From Xestospongia bergquistia (lineage: Eukaryota; Porifera; Demospongiae; Haplosclerida; Petrosiidae): a DNA stretch of 64,000 nt. This document shows, piece after piece, positions 44,406 to 55,696 of this stretch (the first letter of the stretch is position 1; every line of letters begins with the position of its first letter). The translations under genes were made by a program, and so were the position numbers. Below the pieces are notes generated by a model. That model worked only from the letters and a program-made list of their open reading frames with translations. It was not told the DNA's origin and made no database searches. The DNA is taken from contig OZ014413.1 of NCBI GenBank assembly GCA_963965975.1, positions 3,296,001-3,360,000 on the forward strand, given 5' to 3'.

Positions 44406-44665
44406 AAGAGTAGTAGATTGTTGAATAGAAGCTATTGCAAAACTATCATAACTCGTATGATCTCTAGTAATTAGATGTACACAGTACTGTATCTCTAAAT
44501 TTATTGATTTAAGTAATAACATAATGGATATGATTGTGTTAATCTATAGATTGTAGCAAGCTATAAGCACCATTTTTCTTATATTGCATCAATGTTATCA
44601 CATTCAGAGGATGGTACTACCATATATAGTATGATAAATTGAGAGAAGGTTAAACAAACATTGTT

Positions 44666-45008
44666 AATGAATAGGAACTTACCATACAACAATGAAATAT
44701 ATCTTATCTTATAAAAATAACTTAAGATTGTTTATCTTTCAATTTTCTTGTGTGTCTAAAACATATCAAATCTTTTAACATATTTGTACATTTATCAATA
44801 CATGTTTGTATATTGATAGGGTTGTGTATATCTCCAATGAATAGGACACTTACCATACAACAATGAAATATATCTTATCTTATAAAAATATGATAAGATT
44901 GCTTATCTTTCAATTTTCTTGTGTGTCTAAAATATATCAAATATTTAACATACTTGTACATATATCAATACATGTTTGTATATTGATAGGATTGTGTATA
45001 GCTCCAAT
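44666..45008. repeat. tandem 170-base duplication upstream of transporter 1
   Basis: The unit beginning AATGAATAGGA(A/C)ACTTACCATACAACAATG and running through TATCTTTCAATTTTCTTGTG and TTTGTATATTGATAGG occurs twice, at 44666-44835 and 44836-45008. Transporter 2 has a single copy of this unit (about 53599-53772), so the doubling is specific to the first locus and sits within the likely promoter region. Confidence 0.8.
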
Positions 45009-45021
45009 ACTTTCTTAATAC

Positions 45022-45102
45022 TTTTATAATAAAAGCAAGACCACATTCCTCTGATTATATCTAATCATTCATTGTATAGTTCGAGATGTATTAACTGGGA
45101 AA
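45022..45102 (+). promoter_or_regulatory. conserved core promoter block, transporter 1
   Basis: TTTTATAATAAAAG (a TATA-like element) is followed by GCAAGACCACATTCCTCTGA and TTATATCTAATCATTCATTG and ends at the ATG. The block is kept almost unchanged in transporter 2 and largely in the relic at 17241, while sequence further upstream is less conserved. This fits a shared core promoter and short 5' leader. Confidence 0.5.
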
Positions 45103-46614
45103 ATGTCAAGATTTTTAGTCAAGTCTCGATCAGTACTGCTAATTCTTCTCTGGGACTTCTTTATGTTTGCTCATTTAATCTTCATTAGAGGTTTTGCAGC
45201 AACTAACTATGCTGAAGATAATAATGATGCTCATGACATTATCTTTGATATTGGACATTGTCTTATTTTCTTTTTATATCCTTTATTTGGTCTACTTGCT
45301 GATGTAAAAATAGGTAGATATACATCTATCATTACTGGTGTGTATCTGTCATTTTTATCATGGATAATTGCTGGCTTGAGTTTTATCATAAAGAGTTCAT
45401 CATATTATAATGTGCTGTTTTATATAACAAGTGGTGTTGCCTATTTGCTACAAGTGATTGGATATTCATGTGTACGATCAAATATTATTCAATTTAATAT
45501 TGATCAAGCCATTGGTGCTTCAGGTGATGAACTAAGTGCTATTATATATTGGCACTCATTGAGTTCGCCTGTAATTTTTTTCATTAACGTAATTGTACAA
45601 TGTTTGATAAATCAATTTATCATTGTATCCTACGTGTTATCAGGTGTGGCTGTCACTACAGTCATTATCACTAACTTTCTCTATAAACGTTGGCTGGATA
45701 CTACATGTCACATTGTTAATCCTGTCAAATTGATTGCTAAAGTACTCAACTATGCCAGAAAAAACAAGTATCCCAGGAATCGTAGTGCCTTGACCTATTG
45801 GGAAGAGAATTACCCTTCTAGAGTGGAACTAGGTAAGGAAAAATATGGTGGACCATTCACAGAGGAGCAAGTAGAGAATGTTAAGGTAGTTATGCGATTA
45901 GCACCATTATTTATCTGTATTGTTGGTCTCGTTTGTGGTGAGAATATTAAATGGATTAGTTATTATAAAGCAAATGAAGAAATGTCTTTTATTGATTGCT
46001 TTATGTTGAAAAATGGATTATATGCTTTAGTAGCTTTGCTTTTAATTCTTTTCTATCAGCTAATTATACATCCTTGTTTTCAGAATTTTATTCCAAGTAT
46101 GCTTAAAAGAATTGGAGTTGGACTGGTATTCTCATTATTTACAACAATATATTCTGTCATAATACTTGCCTCCAAAGACCATTTTCATTTTGAAATAAAA
46201 TCATACAAATTTACCATTGTTTTTCAAGTTTTGTATGGAATTTCATATACTTTAATTTTGCCAACATCCTTAGCATTCACAATAGCTCAATCTCCACATG
46301 AAATGAGAGGTTTATTGATTGGACTGTGGTATGCAGCACGTGGCATTGGTTATATTTTTACTATGAACAGCAAATATCTATTTAAGTGTGAAAGTGGGAT
46401 GGCATGTCAAAGTGTTCACTATTTCATAGTTAAGAGTGTGCTTGTTCTTATTATTCTTATAGTTTTCACAATATTAGCTAAATGTTACAAGTTACGTGTG
46501 AGAGAAAATGAAGTCAATGTACATTTAATAGTTGAGGAACATTATGAGAGATATATGGACCAAGAAGTAGAGTATAGGGAAGAGATGGAACACTCACTTG
46601 AGTATGCTAACTGA
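45103..46614 (+). CDS. POT/PTR-like major-facilitator transporter 1
   Basis: A 503-residue single-exon protein with about 11-12 hydrophobic segments, a loop of about 70 residues in the middle (NYARKNKYPRNRSALTYWEE onward to FTEEQVENVKVV) and a charged C-terminal tail. GLLADVKIGRY after the second segment, the SNIIQFNIDQ helix and MRGLLIGLWYAARG near the end fit the proton-coupled oligopeptide transporter group (SLC15/PTR2-like) of the major facilitator superfamily. It would act in a cell membrane, importing small peptides or related solutes. The substrate cannot be read, and the proton-coupling E-x-x-E-R motif of typical POT members is not evident in the first segment, so function may differ. 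The paralogue at 53873 is about 88% identical by eye, with no length difference. Confidence 0.75.
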   Translation: MSRFLVKSRSVLLILLWDFFMFAHLIFIRGFAATNYAEDNNDAHDIIFDIGHCLIFFLYPLFGLLADVKIGRYTSIITGVYLSFLSWIIAGLSFIIKSSSYYNVLFYITSGVAYLLQVIGYSCVRSNIIQFNIDQAIGASGDELSAIIYWHSLSSPVIFFINVIVQCLINQFIIVSYVLSGVAVTTVIITNFLYKRWLDTTCHIVNPVKLIAKVLNYARKNKYPRNRSALTYWEENYPSRVELGKEKYGGPFTEEQVENVKVVMRLAPLFICIVGLVCGENIKWISYYKANEEMSFIDCFMLKNGLYALVALLLILFYQLIIHPCFQNFIPSMLKRIGVGLVFSLFTTIYSVIILASKDHFHFEIKSYKFTIVFQVLYGISYTLILPTSLAFTIAQSPHEMRGLLIGLWYAARGIGYIFTMNSKYLFKCESGMACQSVHYFIVKSVLVLIILIVFTILAKCYKLRVRENEVNVHLIVEEHYERYMDQEVEYREEMEHSLEYAN

Positions 46615-46838
46615 TATATTTCTACATCTATCCTTATATGTATGTATATGCCAATATATATATATTGCATATAAAACTTTTTTATATATATATTTTAGAC
46701 TTTTGTTATGTTTATATAAGCAAGTTTTTAAACAAAACATGCATGGTGTTTATAATGCTCTGGTGTTAAAGTCTTTAGACTGTTGATATTATTAGATCTC
46801 TGAATATATATATATATATATATACATTTTTTTTAAAA

Positions 46839-46844
46839 ATAAAA
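46839..46844 (+). terminator. polyadenylation signal after transporter 1
   Basis: AATAAA in AAATAAAATCTTTGTCATAG, about 230 bases after the stop. The same sequence lies about 205 bases after the stop of transporter 2 (near 55588). Confidence 0.45.
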
Positions 46845-46954
46845 TCTTTGTCATAGAATCTCTATCACATTTAATGAACTAAGTTGCATTAGAAATAAGC
46901 AAAGTAGTACGCAACTCAATAAAATTCCTATAAGGTTTAGCATAAAAGTAATAA

Positions 46955-47074
46955 TTATGAGAGAACTGGAAGAATACGTGTCAGTCCAATCACTGCTAAT
47001 ATAGTACTGGCTATCATAACTTTAAATTCAGCTGTTAATGTTAATAGACCCATCATAGGACAAAGAAGAAGAGT
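46955..47074 (-). pseudogene. hydrophobic coding-like fragment, opposite strand, copy 1
   Basis: The minus strand reads TLLLCPMMGLLTLTAEFKV and then MIASTILAVIGLTRILPVLS before a stop, like the end of a membrane protein. The same stretch with MGLLTLTTEFKIMIAC lies in the same place behind transporter 2. The shared reading frame and hydrophobic character support a former coding origin. No upstream exons were found. Confidence 0.35.
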
Positions 47075-48680
47075 CATAATTTTTGAAATTCATAAAGCAA
47101 TGAAAACATACTTAACAGGCTGATTGCTAGTGGCAGATATCTCCATCAAACTGACAAAAAAGAACGTATAGTCCCAGAGAGTACTAGTGTAGTTGAACTA
47201 ATCACAGTAATAATAAATGGGCTACTTTGTGAGGAATACAACAAAATGTACAATATTTTTCACATATCATGTTAAAACGCTTCTAAAATGGGCAAGCAGC
47301 ATTAACACTTCTAGCCGGGTCGTAAACGGAAAGCGTGGCCGTAAAACGTGCAGAGCGATATAGCCGATGCAGTCTCACAATAATAAATTTGTTATGTTTC
47401 ATCATTCTATAATTCACTCAATTTCACATTTTACTAATGACTCTGTATCATACACATGGGCTATGCAAATGTAGTCCTGCTCGTAATTATTATAAGGTAT
47501 TATGACAATCAAGTCTGCCTCCTAACTAAATGAAAGTAATGTCCTTCACATTTGTAAATCATAAACTAATCAAGTTATGGAAGTAATACTAAGTTATATG
47601 TAATCATTGTAGAATGAATTTAGAGTCATATAAACATTGAACTAAAGTGGACCTAGGTAAGGACAAATATGGTGGACGGTATGATTTGATTAAAACATTA
47701 ATGAGAACTCACTTTTATTTTCAATTAATATCTTTCCTTTTAGTATGTCTAGTTCCTCTATAAGAGCTATCAAGAGAGAATAGCAATTAAAATTCTGTGC
47801 TTGGTTTCCTTAACTTTCACATATCCTGTTTTAATCCACCATATTTTAACTAAGACATGTAACTTCATATAGAAGCCATTCCTTTGCTCATTTCAATTTG
47901 GTTCATGTAGTAAGTATTCGTTTTGACTCAATAAGGTGTGAAATACTTTCAAAATATCAGAAATGATTTTTTAAATATTTTATGTTGTCATGAAAACTTA
48001 ATTTACTTGCCAATTGAATATTAGTAGAAACTAATACAAACAGTGCAGCAAAAAAACACATATTATCAAAAAATAATAAAAGCTTCATTAGTTTCTACAT
48101 AAATTTATGAATATATATGCATATATATGTATGGCTTTGAAATGTGATAATTTCTTCAGTGAAGCATGGAATTACAGGTATGCAAGACTTAGAGCACGTC
48201 TTTAGTTATGTCCATAGAAAATAATTGACATTTTTCAATTCAAGAAACTTAAAGAGAGCAAGAAGACTTTTTAAAACAATTAAAAGAGCAGAATGATGTG
48301 TGCAATGTGAAGATGAACAAGATCAGAAAGGAATTGAAGTTAGAAGATAAGTTATGTATAGAGAAATTATGCTGAAATGCTATAGTATAGTTTATTTCGG
48401 CCAGACTACGAATCAGTGCCAGAAATATCACTAAATCTATCCTTTTATTATGCAAGGCAAACCCTATCTACCTATGTATTCATAGTTTAGTATATAGCCA
48501 GCCACACACATTATTTACAAGATGAGCTTCCACATGCTCTCCTTTTCAAAAACAGCAATAGCATTACCTTTGTATGACATTTTGCACGTTCAGATGTTAT
48601 TATTACAAGGAAGGTGTTTGCTGTTCGCATATATTCCAGGATAGTCCTATACATACAGTACCACTAAAAGTACAATAGCT
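47075..48680. other. gene-poor stretch
   Basis: It holds a GC-richer patch at about 47310-47375 (GCCGGGTCGTAAACGG and similar, with several CG dinucleotides) and a short transporter fragment at 47646-47678. There is no complete gene. Confidence 0.4.
47646..47678 (+). pseudogene. 33-base orphan fragment of the transporter gene
   Basis: AGTGGACCTAGGTAAGGACAAATATGGTGGAC is almost identical to the segment of transporter 2 encoding DLGKDKYGG (about 54594-54625), with nothing else of the gene around it. It is closer to transporter 2 than to transporter 1. It could be a remnant of a lost tandem copy between them. Confidence 0.6.
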
Positions 48681-48683
48681 TAC

Positions 48684-48880
48684 CCTGTTTCTCCTCTGGT
48701 CACCTTCTCAATCTGTTCTTGTTTCTCTACTAATACTTTATCAGTAGCTAATGAAGCTAACAATAACTACTACTAACAGTATCATAGCTAACTCTCTTTC
48801 TCTCTGGTTAATGTCTATATTTGTAATGCATTTTCCTTGTTCATTCCATCAAATAATTTCAGCTTCTCCGTTTATATTAG
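48684..48880 (-). pseudogene. partial repeat of the coiled-coil gene
   Basis: An exon at 48756-48684 encodes LATDKVLVEKQEQIEKVTRG, and a piece at about 48880-48790 resembles the first exon of the neighbouring gene but has a stop after NGEAEII. No Death-domain exon follows in the minus direction. This looks like an incomplete tandem copy of the unit at 48943-49804. Confidence 0.45.
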
Positions 48881-48942
48881 GTACATAGTTATATCATTAA
48901 TCTACATATACGTGATAAAGTGTTACTTGAAATTGGAATGAT

Positions 48943-49804
48943 CTATTTCTTGTCAAGATAAGGTAAAGCCTCTTCAAGTTGTGTAAATGTACCTCCTGTA
49001 AATGCCCATTTTTCTAAAAAATAATTTATCTGTTTTGTACTCTTGATATCAGTAAGTACAGACTGATGTATATTGAGTTGAAGACCCAGTTGTTCCCAAT
49101 CCTCTTGTACTGGTCGTAGGATAACTGCCTGTTTAGGAAGATAAGAGAAAACGTATGAAGTAATATTATGGTAAATGAAGCACTAAATTATAACATATCA
49201 ACCTGTAGTCTTTAAAAGCTGTTGCTTATACAATTTTGTTTATGAAGTATTGTTAGGATCTTTTGACTCTCTTTTCTATTTGTCTATCTTTCTCCTTGTT
49301 TGTGCTATGTAAGTCATGATAACCATTAGTAGAAACAGCAACTACAATCAGTGGGAAATAATGATAGTAATAGGAATAATCTAAGTGTAGCCACTGTTAA
49401 GAAAATAAATAACTAGATGATTAGTGTCATCACCACTATATTTTATGGTATGTGCATGACTGGCTGGGGACTGTAACAAGTACTATATTATGTTCTCTTC
49501 ATTTTTTCGTGTTAATTCAATCATTTCAATCTCTCTTTGTTTTCCTATTAATAATTTATGAGTAGCATTAGAACATAACCATAGTATGTACTACTAACAG
49601 TACTACAGCTCACCTTCTTTTAGTCTGGTTAACTTCTCAATCTCTTCTTTCTCTACTAATAATAAATCAATAGCTATAAAACATAAACATATATGATATG
49701 TAGTATTAAAACAGCACTATAACTCACCATTTTTCTGTCTGGTTGACTTTTTAGCTCCAATACATTTGCTTCCAATGCAATTTGCCATACAAGATTCAGC
49801 TTCT
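48943..49804 (-). CDS. coiled-coil plus Death-domain protein, minus strand
   Basis: In minus order, an exon at about 49804-49728 encodes MANCIGSKCIGAKKSTRQKN. A 60-base exon at 49673-49614 encodes an amphipathic helix (IDLLLVEKEEIEKLTRLKE), and a related but decayed piece lies at about 49565-49508. An exon at 49128-48943 encodes a Death domain (EDWEQLGLQLNIHQSV, LEKWAFTGGTFTQLEEALPY) and ends in a stop. Splice consensus is good for the 60-base exon and for the acceptor of the last exon, poor for the decayed one. A small adaptor-type protein is the likely product. The N-terminal start is uncertain, and exon phases are not all reconciled, so parts may be dead. Confidence 0.45.
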
Positions 49805-50600
49805 CTGTTTACAATAATTCTATTGCTATATCTCTACTAATTTATATGTACCTGTTAAAGAGTTAGTTCATGATTGGTCTTGTTGTTGTTCGCTGTCCAT
49901 ATAATCTAATATACAAAAAGTATAAAAATCATTTTAAGATTAGAAAAAATGTGGGACAAGGATAGATAAATGGCATATATATGATAGGAAGATTGGTTGG
50001 AAATCATTACTTCTTAAATGATTAAAGCAGCAAGGCAATATTAATTTTTATATTCAATCTATTTTGAGATACAAACAGTAAAAAAACCAACATTAGTTTT
50101 TACACAAATATATGCAGAAAAATGGTTTGGTTATGTTAGGGATATGGTAATTTTATTACTGGAAGTACGAACAGCAGGTGTGCAAGACATAGAGCACATG
50201 TTTAGTCTGTTTAATCATGTACACAGAGAATACTTGACAGTTATTACGATAAAACTTGAACAGAGCAAAGAGAAACCAATTTAATCTAAGCATGCATCAT
50301 TATATTGATTTGTTAAAATATTGTCTCAATAGTCATACACCAAGCCCAGCTTTGTCTCATTACTGCATTTCCAAACAAATGTCTTATTAAGTAACAATAA
50401 CAAATTATTTAATTAAAATGATGTTCTTCACATTGTGACATATGATATCATAAAACAAAGGAAAATTAGCAATGAAACAACTACAACTAGAATTTAATTA
50501 CAAAATGCACTGCATAGTACAACATTATTCCTTAATTATATATATATATCAATTTGATCAAGGTTCAAATGAATAACAACATTAAGCTCTTATAAACATT
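49805..50600. other. gene-free stretch
   Basis: AT-rich. A possible first-exon start, MDSEQQQDQS, is seen at about 49900 on the minus strand but ends in a stop. Nothing else is supported. Confidence 0.35.
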
Positions 50601-50617
50601 ACAATGAGAATAGGTCT

Positions 50618-51299
50618 GTGAATTTAGGTCATACTTGATATCTCTTTCGATGAATTGTTATATTCATTGAAAATGATATACCCTTTACTTCAACAGGGTA
50701 TATTAAGTGCTCATAAATGTCTAGACTATTATCAGCATATCCATGTATACAACATTGACATGATGATACTATAGTACTAGGAGATGATCCAAATTTATCA
50801 ATATCAGTTTGTCATAACTACATATAAACAGGTTAATAAAATATAAGTAAATAAACATATTGTTACTTATGAATGACTTTCAAGACCTTTCATAACAGAT
50901 AAAGTAACTATTCAATTATCATCATTTTCCTCATAACTAATCACTCCAGTATATACTAATGATAATATTTCTCCACTTGGATCTATATGATGAGTAAACA
51001 CAGCATTGATTTAGTATACGTTGATTCTTTGTGCACTTTTCCTCATTAGTTTCTATTGGTTGCTGTTTCTAGTCTGCTACAATAGCTACAAGATAATATG
51101 ATTCACATGTGATGCTAATGACCCCATGTCTACTTCCTGGATAAAGCTGTCTTCTTTCAATCAATGTGAACTGATAAGATAATGTTGTAGGAGAAGAGAG
51201 AACTTCAACAAAGTGGAGGCAATTTGTCTGGCCTGTGTCTCTAATTTTACACAGTGTTGTATTTCTAATTTATAAGGCTCAGTAAGTGGTTTGGAAACA
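50618..51299 (-). pseudogene. ZU5-domain gene relic
   Basis: Minus strand: KPLTEPYKLEIQHC at about 51299-51240, then after one frame slip CLHFVEVLSSPTTLSYQF, ERRQLYPGSRHGVISI and YYLVAIV at about 51225-51075. These correspond to the closing strands of a ZU5 domain. Further on, SGEILSLVYTGVISYEE (about 50985-50935) and a piece with SLDIYEHLIYPVEVKGISF (about 50740-50660) extend the relic. The slip at about 51240 and later stops suggest a pseudogene, unless the pieces are separate exons. Confidence 0.5.
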
Positions 51300-51494
51300 G
51301 AGATCTTATGTGCACCACTGACTTATTTGATTTGAAATTGGCCTTCAATAAGTATCGTCACAGCTACTTCAGGTTCTGTCACAGTAGTATCACAATCAAT
51401 ATCTTTATTACAGGATGATTTATAAAAGCAAAACAATGTCACAATAGCATAATTATAAAAAAGATAGTTTTGGTATGCTGACATGTTGTGAACA

Positions 51495-51700
51495 TAGAAA
51501 ATGATTACTTTGAAAAAGATAGACTTATTGTGGACACAATAGAAGAATTCATAATTAAACTTGATGAAGATGATACCAACAATGACATTTACAAATGACA
51601 TGATGGATGAAGATGACAGACAGTTAATAAATGAAGCACTACAAACAATAACAGAACCTACACAAACAGCATGTACTGATCCAAGGCACAAATTAACAGA
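51495..51700 (+). CDS. acidic coding-like fragment, unknown
   Basis: The plus strand reads NIENDYFEKDRLIVDTIEEF up to a stop and, one frame on, MDEDDRQLINEALQTITEP. The charge pattern and low stop density look protein-like, and the two pieces could be one helical region broken by a slip. No family is recognised. Confidence 0.25.
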
Positions 51701-52252
51701 GATTTTTATCGACTTTTATCAAGACGTAAATTTATATTTTTTGTTATTCAAGTCTGATTTTCTGTTTGTAATCATTCCCATACACAATAGTTATATTTAA
51801 CTTCATTCGTTATAGCTACATTAGTATAGTGCTTTACCTATATCTATATGATTAGACCTCTTTTTTACAGTTATTATGTATTTCTTACGGTACCATACTG
51901 GTTTCTCTCTTCAAGCCCCAGCTATTTTATTGATTAACGAAATTCACGAGATAAAATTCCTCATGGTCTCCTATACTATGTTTATGGAAAGTACAATAAA
52001 TCTTTTCTTGTGGGTCATATCATATTAAAAAACGTCAAAAGAACCGGCTGGTTGTCAGGAGACTGCTTTACTTTGAAACTTTAAATTTGGTCGAGTTATT
52101 AAAAAGTTATGATAATTTTTTTACCAGGAAGGTGAACACAAATAGACTATAGTTAAACCAACATTCTTTCTCATACTATACATAAGTTACACTACAAGAA
52201 GGAACTTTGCTTTAAATACAAATAATAATTATTTATTTACTCATGTATACCT

Positions 52253-52480
52253 TCAAATGATTTTGTTTCTATTATCAAAGGATGGACCTGTCATTAAGCT
52301 CTCATTTGTGCATAGACTGAGTTTGGTCACTTGACAAAATATGTCTATTACTGACTTGTAGTCTGAGAAGCAATGTTTTGCCCCTGTTATGTCATAATAC
52401 ATAACAATAGCCTCTAAACAGCAACATTAATAATGGCACGTTTATTTCCCCCTATATCCATGACATCATTATATGATCCA
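52253..52480 (-). pseudogene. relic of a sponge signalling-type domain
   Basis: Minus strand: GSYNDVMDIGGNKRAI, a stop, then EAIVMYYDITGAKHCFSDYK and SVIDIFCQVTKLSLC, ending in a stop at 52253. The pattern R/E-A-I-V-x-x-Y-D-I resembles a segment I associate with sponge ZU5-family proteins. It lies upstream, in the same direction, of the ZU5 relic at 50618-51299, and may be part of it. The family name is not known to me. Confidence 0.3.
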
Positions 52481-53276
52481 CTTATATTATAGTTGAGGTT
52501 TCATCTCACTAAAACATCTTCCCAGGTATATCTTGAGTACCTTTAGCGACATAGTACTTTTCGCAATGAGAGGTGTAACAACACTAATAAAGTTTAGAAA
52601 GGTCATTTTGATCTGATTAAGACTGGGATTAAGTTCTCATATAATGTTGTTACAGTATATGCAATAACCAAAAAGTAACTAGTTGTTGCTATATTGTTCA
52701 GTATGGGAGTGACAAGAACATCTTCAATAATACTTGTTATTGAAAAAAATAAATTAATACCTACATGTAGTATATAATCTTATTTGATTGGTTAGGAGGT
52801 GACAGATGAAACATTGAATCTACAGAAATTCTATAAATTTTATAAAATATATATTATAAGCTACATACCATACTCTTTGAGTATATCATTTGCTACACAT
52901 CTTCTGAATGTAGACAGTACGAGATACAAGTGAATGATATATTTTGAGTTTTAAGTAACTAACTTTTGTTTCTACCAGGATCTTCTGTTACGGAACATAT
53001 GCTCCCATTTCCTGAAATATTTGGTGAGTAGCTGAAGACTAGAGATATTCCAGGGTGAGCTGAAGAAAACAAAGCATAAGTAATGATAATTCAGTTTTCT
53101 CTTAGTTCATAAAGTAAAAATATTTCAATATGGAGAAATTCAGATTCATCAACAAAGCTAGAAAGAGATTCCTTTTGCCTAATGGTCTTCTTAACAAATA
53201 GTTGACTATCGGTAGAGATAGAAGCTACTTTTCTATATTGTTCCAAGATCAGTCATTCCTAACACACAATATATAT

Positions 53277-53310
<34 letters not shown>

Positions 53311-53800
53311 AAGTGATGGCTAACAAGTGAATAATGGAGTTCAACAAGATGATATACTCTTCAATATCCTGTATTTTTTAGATAAATTTTGATTGAAGTT
53401 GTTTTAATTCTAATTATGTACATTGACAGATCATATACAGTATAATGTATTTGACATAATGGATATGATGATGTTAATATATAGATTGTAGCAAACTATC
53501 AACATCATTTTTCTTATATTGCATCAATGTTATCACATTCAGAGGATGGTATTACCATATATAATATGATAAATTGAGAGAGGTTAAACAAACATTGTAA
53601 ATGAATAGGAACATAACCATATGACAATAAAATACATTTTATCTTATCAAAATGATGTAGGATCGTTTATCTTTCAATTTTCTTGTGTAAAAACATATCA
53701 AAAACAAAATCTTTTGACATAATTGTACTAATATGAATACATGTTTGTATATTGGTAGTATTGTGTATAGCTTCAATCTTATCTTAATGCTTTTATACTG
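52481..53800. other. gene-free stretch before transporter 2
   Basis: It contains a TA-rich microsatellite at about 53270-53311. From about 53420 it matches the upstream region of transporter 1. No gene is supported. Confidence 0.45.
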
Positions 53801-53872
53801 AAAGGAAGATCACATTCTTTTGATTATATCTAATCATTCATTGTTGTAATTCTAAATGCATTAACTGGGAAA
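53801..53872 (+). promoter_or_regulatory. conserved core promoter block, transporter 2
   Basis: Same block as at 45022: a TTTTATACTGAAAGG element, then TCACATTCTTTTGATTATATC and CTAATCATTCATTGTTG, ending AACTGGGAAAATG as in transporter 1. Confidence 0.5.
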
Positions 53873-55384
53873 ATGTCAAGATTTTTGATCAATTCTCCAT
53901 CAGTACTGCTAATTCTTCTCTGGGATTTTTGTATGTTTGCTCATTTAAGCTTCATTAGAGGTTCTGCGGCAACTATTTATGTTGAAGATAATAATGATGT
54001 TCATCATATTATCTTTATTATTGGATATTGTCTAATTTTCTTTATATACCCTATATTTGGTCTACTTGCTGATGTAAAAATAGGTAGGTATACATCTATC
54101 ATTACTGGTGTGTATCTGTCATTTTTGTCATGGATAATTGCTGGCTTGGCTTTTATCATAAAGAGTTCATCACATTATAATGTGCTGTCTTATATAACAA
54201 GTGGTATTGCCTATTTGCTACAAGTGATTGGATACTCATGTGTACGATCAAATATTATTCAATTTAATATTGATCAAGCCATTGGTGCTTCAGGTGATGA
54301 ACTAAGTTCTATTATATATTGGCACTCATTGGGTTCGCCTGTAATTTTTTTCATTGACATAATTGTGCAATGTTTGCTAAGTCAGTTTTTCATTACGTCG
54401 TATGTGTTATCAGGTGTGGCTGTCACTACAGTCATTATCACTAACTTTCTCTATAAACATTGGCTGGATACTACATTTCACATTATTAACCCTGTCAAAT
54501 TGATTGCTGAAATACTCAACTATGCCAGAAAAAATAAGTATCCCAGGAATCGTAGTGCCTTGACCTATTGGGAAGAGAAGTACCCATCCAGGTTGGACCT
54601 AGGTAAGGACAAATATGGTGGACCATTTACAGAGGAGCAAGTAGAGAATGTTAAGGTAGTTATGCGATTGACACCATTATTTATCTGTATTGTTGGTCTC
54701 GTTTGTGCTGAGAATATTAAATGGATTAGTTACTATAAATCAAATGTAGAGTCGTCGTTTTTTGATTGTTTTATGTTCAAAAATGGATTACATGCTTTAG
54801 TAGCTTTACTTTTAATTCTTTTATATCAGTTAATTATACATCCTTGTTTTAACAAGTACATTCCAAGTATGCTTAAGAGAATTGGAGTTGGGCTGGTATT
54901 CTCATTATTTACAACAATATATTATGGCATAATACTTGCTTCAAAAGACCGTTTTTATTTTGAAATAACTTGGTACAATTTCACTGTTTTTTATCAAGGT
55001 TTATATGGAATGTCATATGCTTTAATTTTGCCAACATCCTTAGCGTTCACAATAGCTCAATCTCCACATGAAATGAGAGGTTTATTGATTGGACTATGGT
55101 ATGCAGCACGTGGCATTGATTATATTTTTACTATGAACAGCAAATACCTATTTAAGTGTGAAAGCAAGATGAAATGTCAAAATGTTTACTATTTCATTGT
55201 TAAGAGTGTGCTTGTTCTTATTATTCTTATAGTGTTCATAATATTAGCTAAATGTTACAAGTTACATGTGAGAGAAAATGAAGTCAATGTACATTTAATT
55301 GTTGAGGAACATTATGAGAGATATATGGACCAAGAAGTAGAGTATAGGGAAGCGATGGAATACTCACTTGAGTATGCTAACTGA
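53873..55384 (+). CDS. POT/PTR-like major-facilitator transporter 2
   Basis: A 503-residue paralogue of the protein at 45103 with the same plan. GLLADVKIGRY, the SNIIQFNIDQAIGASGDELS helix and MRGLLIGLWYAARG are unchanged. Differences cluster in outward loops and in one late membrane stretch (FYFEITWYNF here, FHFEIKSYKF there), where substrate choice might differ. The charged tail HLIVEEHYERYMDQEVEYRE is conserved, which suggests a kept cytoplasmic function. The gene and about 450 bases on each side form a duplicated block with the first locus, about 8.8 kb apart in direct orientation. Confidence 0.75.
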   Translation: MSRFLINSPSVLLILLWDFCMFAHLSFIRGSAATIYVEDNNDVHHIIFIIGYCLIFFIYPIFGLLADVKIGRYTSIITGVYLSFLSWIIAGLAFIIKSSSHYNVLSYITSGIAYLLQVIGYSCVRSNIIQFNIDQAIGASGDELSSIIYWHSLGSPVIFFIDIIVQCLLSQFFITSYVLSGVAVTTVIITNFLYKHWLDTTFHIINPVKLIAEILNYARKNKYPRNRSALTYWEEKYPSRLDLGKDKYGGPFTEEQVENVKVVMRLTPLFICIVGLVCAENIKWISYYKSNVESSFFDCFMFKNGLHALVALLLILLYQLIIHPCFNKYIPSMLKRIGVGLVFSLFTTIYYGIILASKDRFYFEITWYNFTVFYQGLYGMSYALILPTSLAFTIAQSPHEMRGLLIGLWYAARGIDYIFTMNSKYLFKCESKMKCQNVYYFIVKSVLVLIILIVFIILAKCYKLHVRENEVNVHLIVEEHYERYMDQEVEYREAMEYSLEYAN

Positions 55385-55696
55385 TATATTTCTACATCTA
55401 TCCATATATGTATGTATATGCCAACATATATATATTGTATATAAAACTTTTTTTTTATTGTAGATTTTTGTTATGTTTATATAAACAGGTTTTTAAACAA
55501 AACATGGATGGTGTTTATAATGCTCTGGTATTAAAGTCTTTTGACTGCTGATATTATTACTGAATATATTACTCTTTTTTTTCAAAATAAAATCTTTGTC
55601 ATAGATTCTCTATCAGATTTAATGATCTAAGTTTCATTAGAAATAAGCAAACTTGTACGTAACTCAATAGTATTCTTATAAGGTTTAACATAATAG

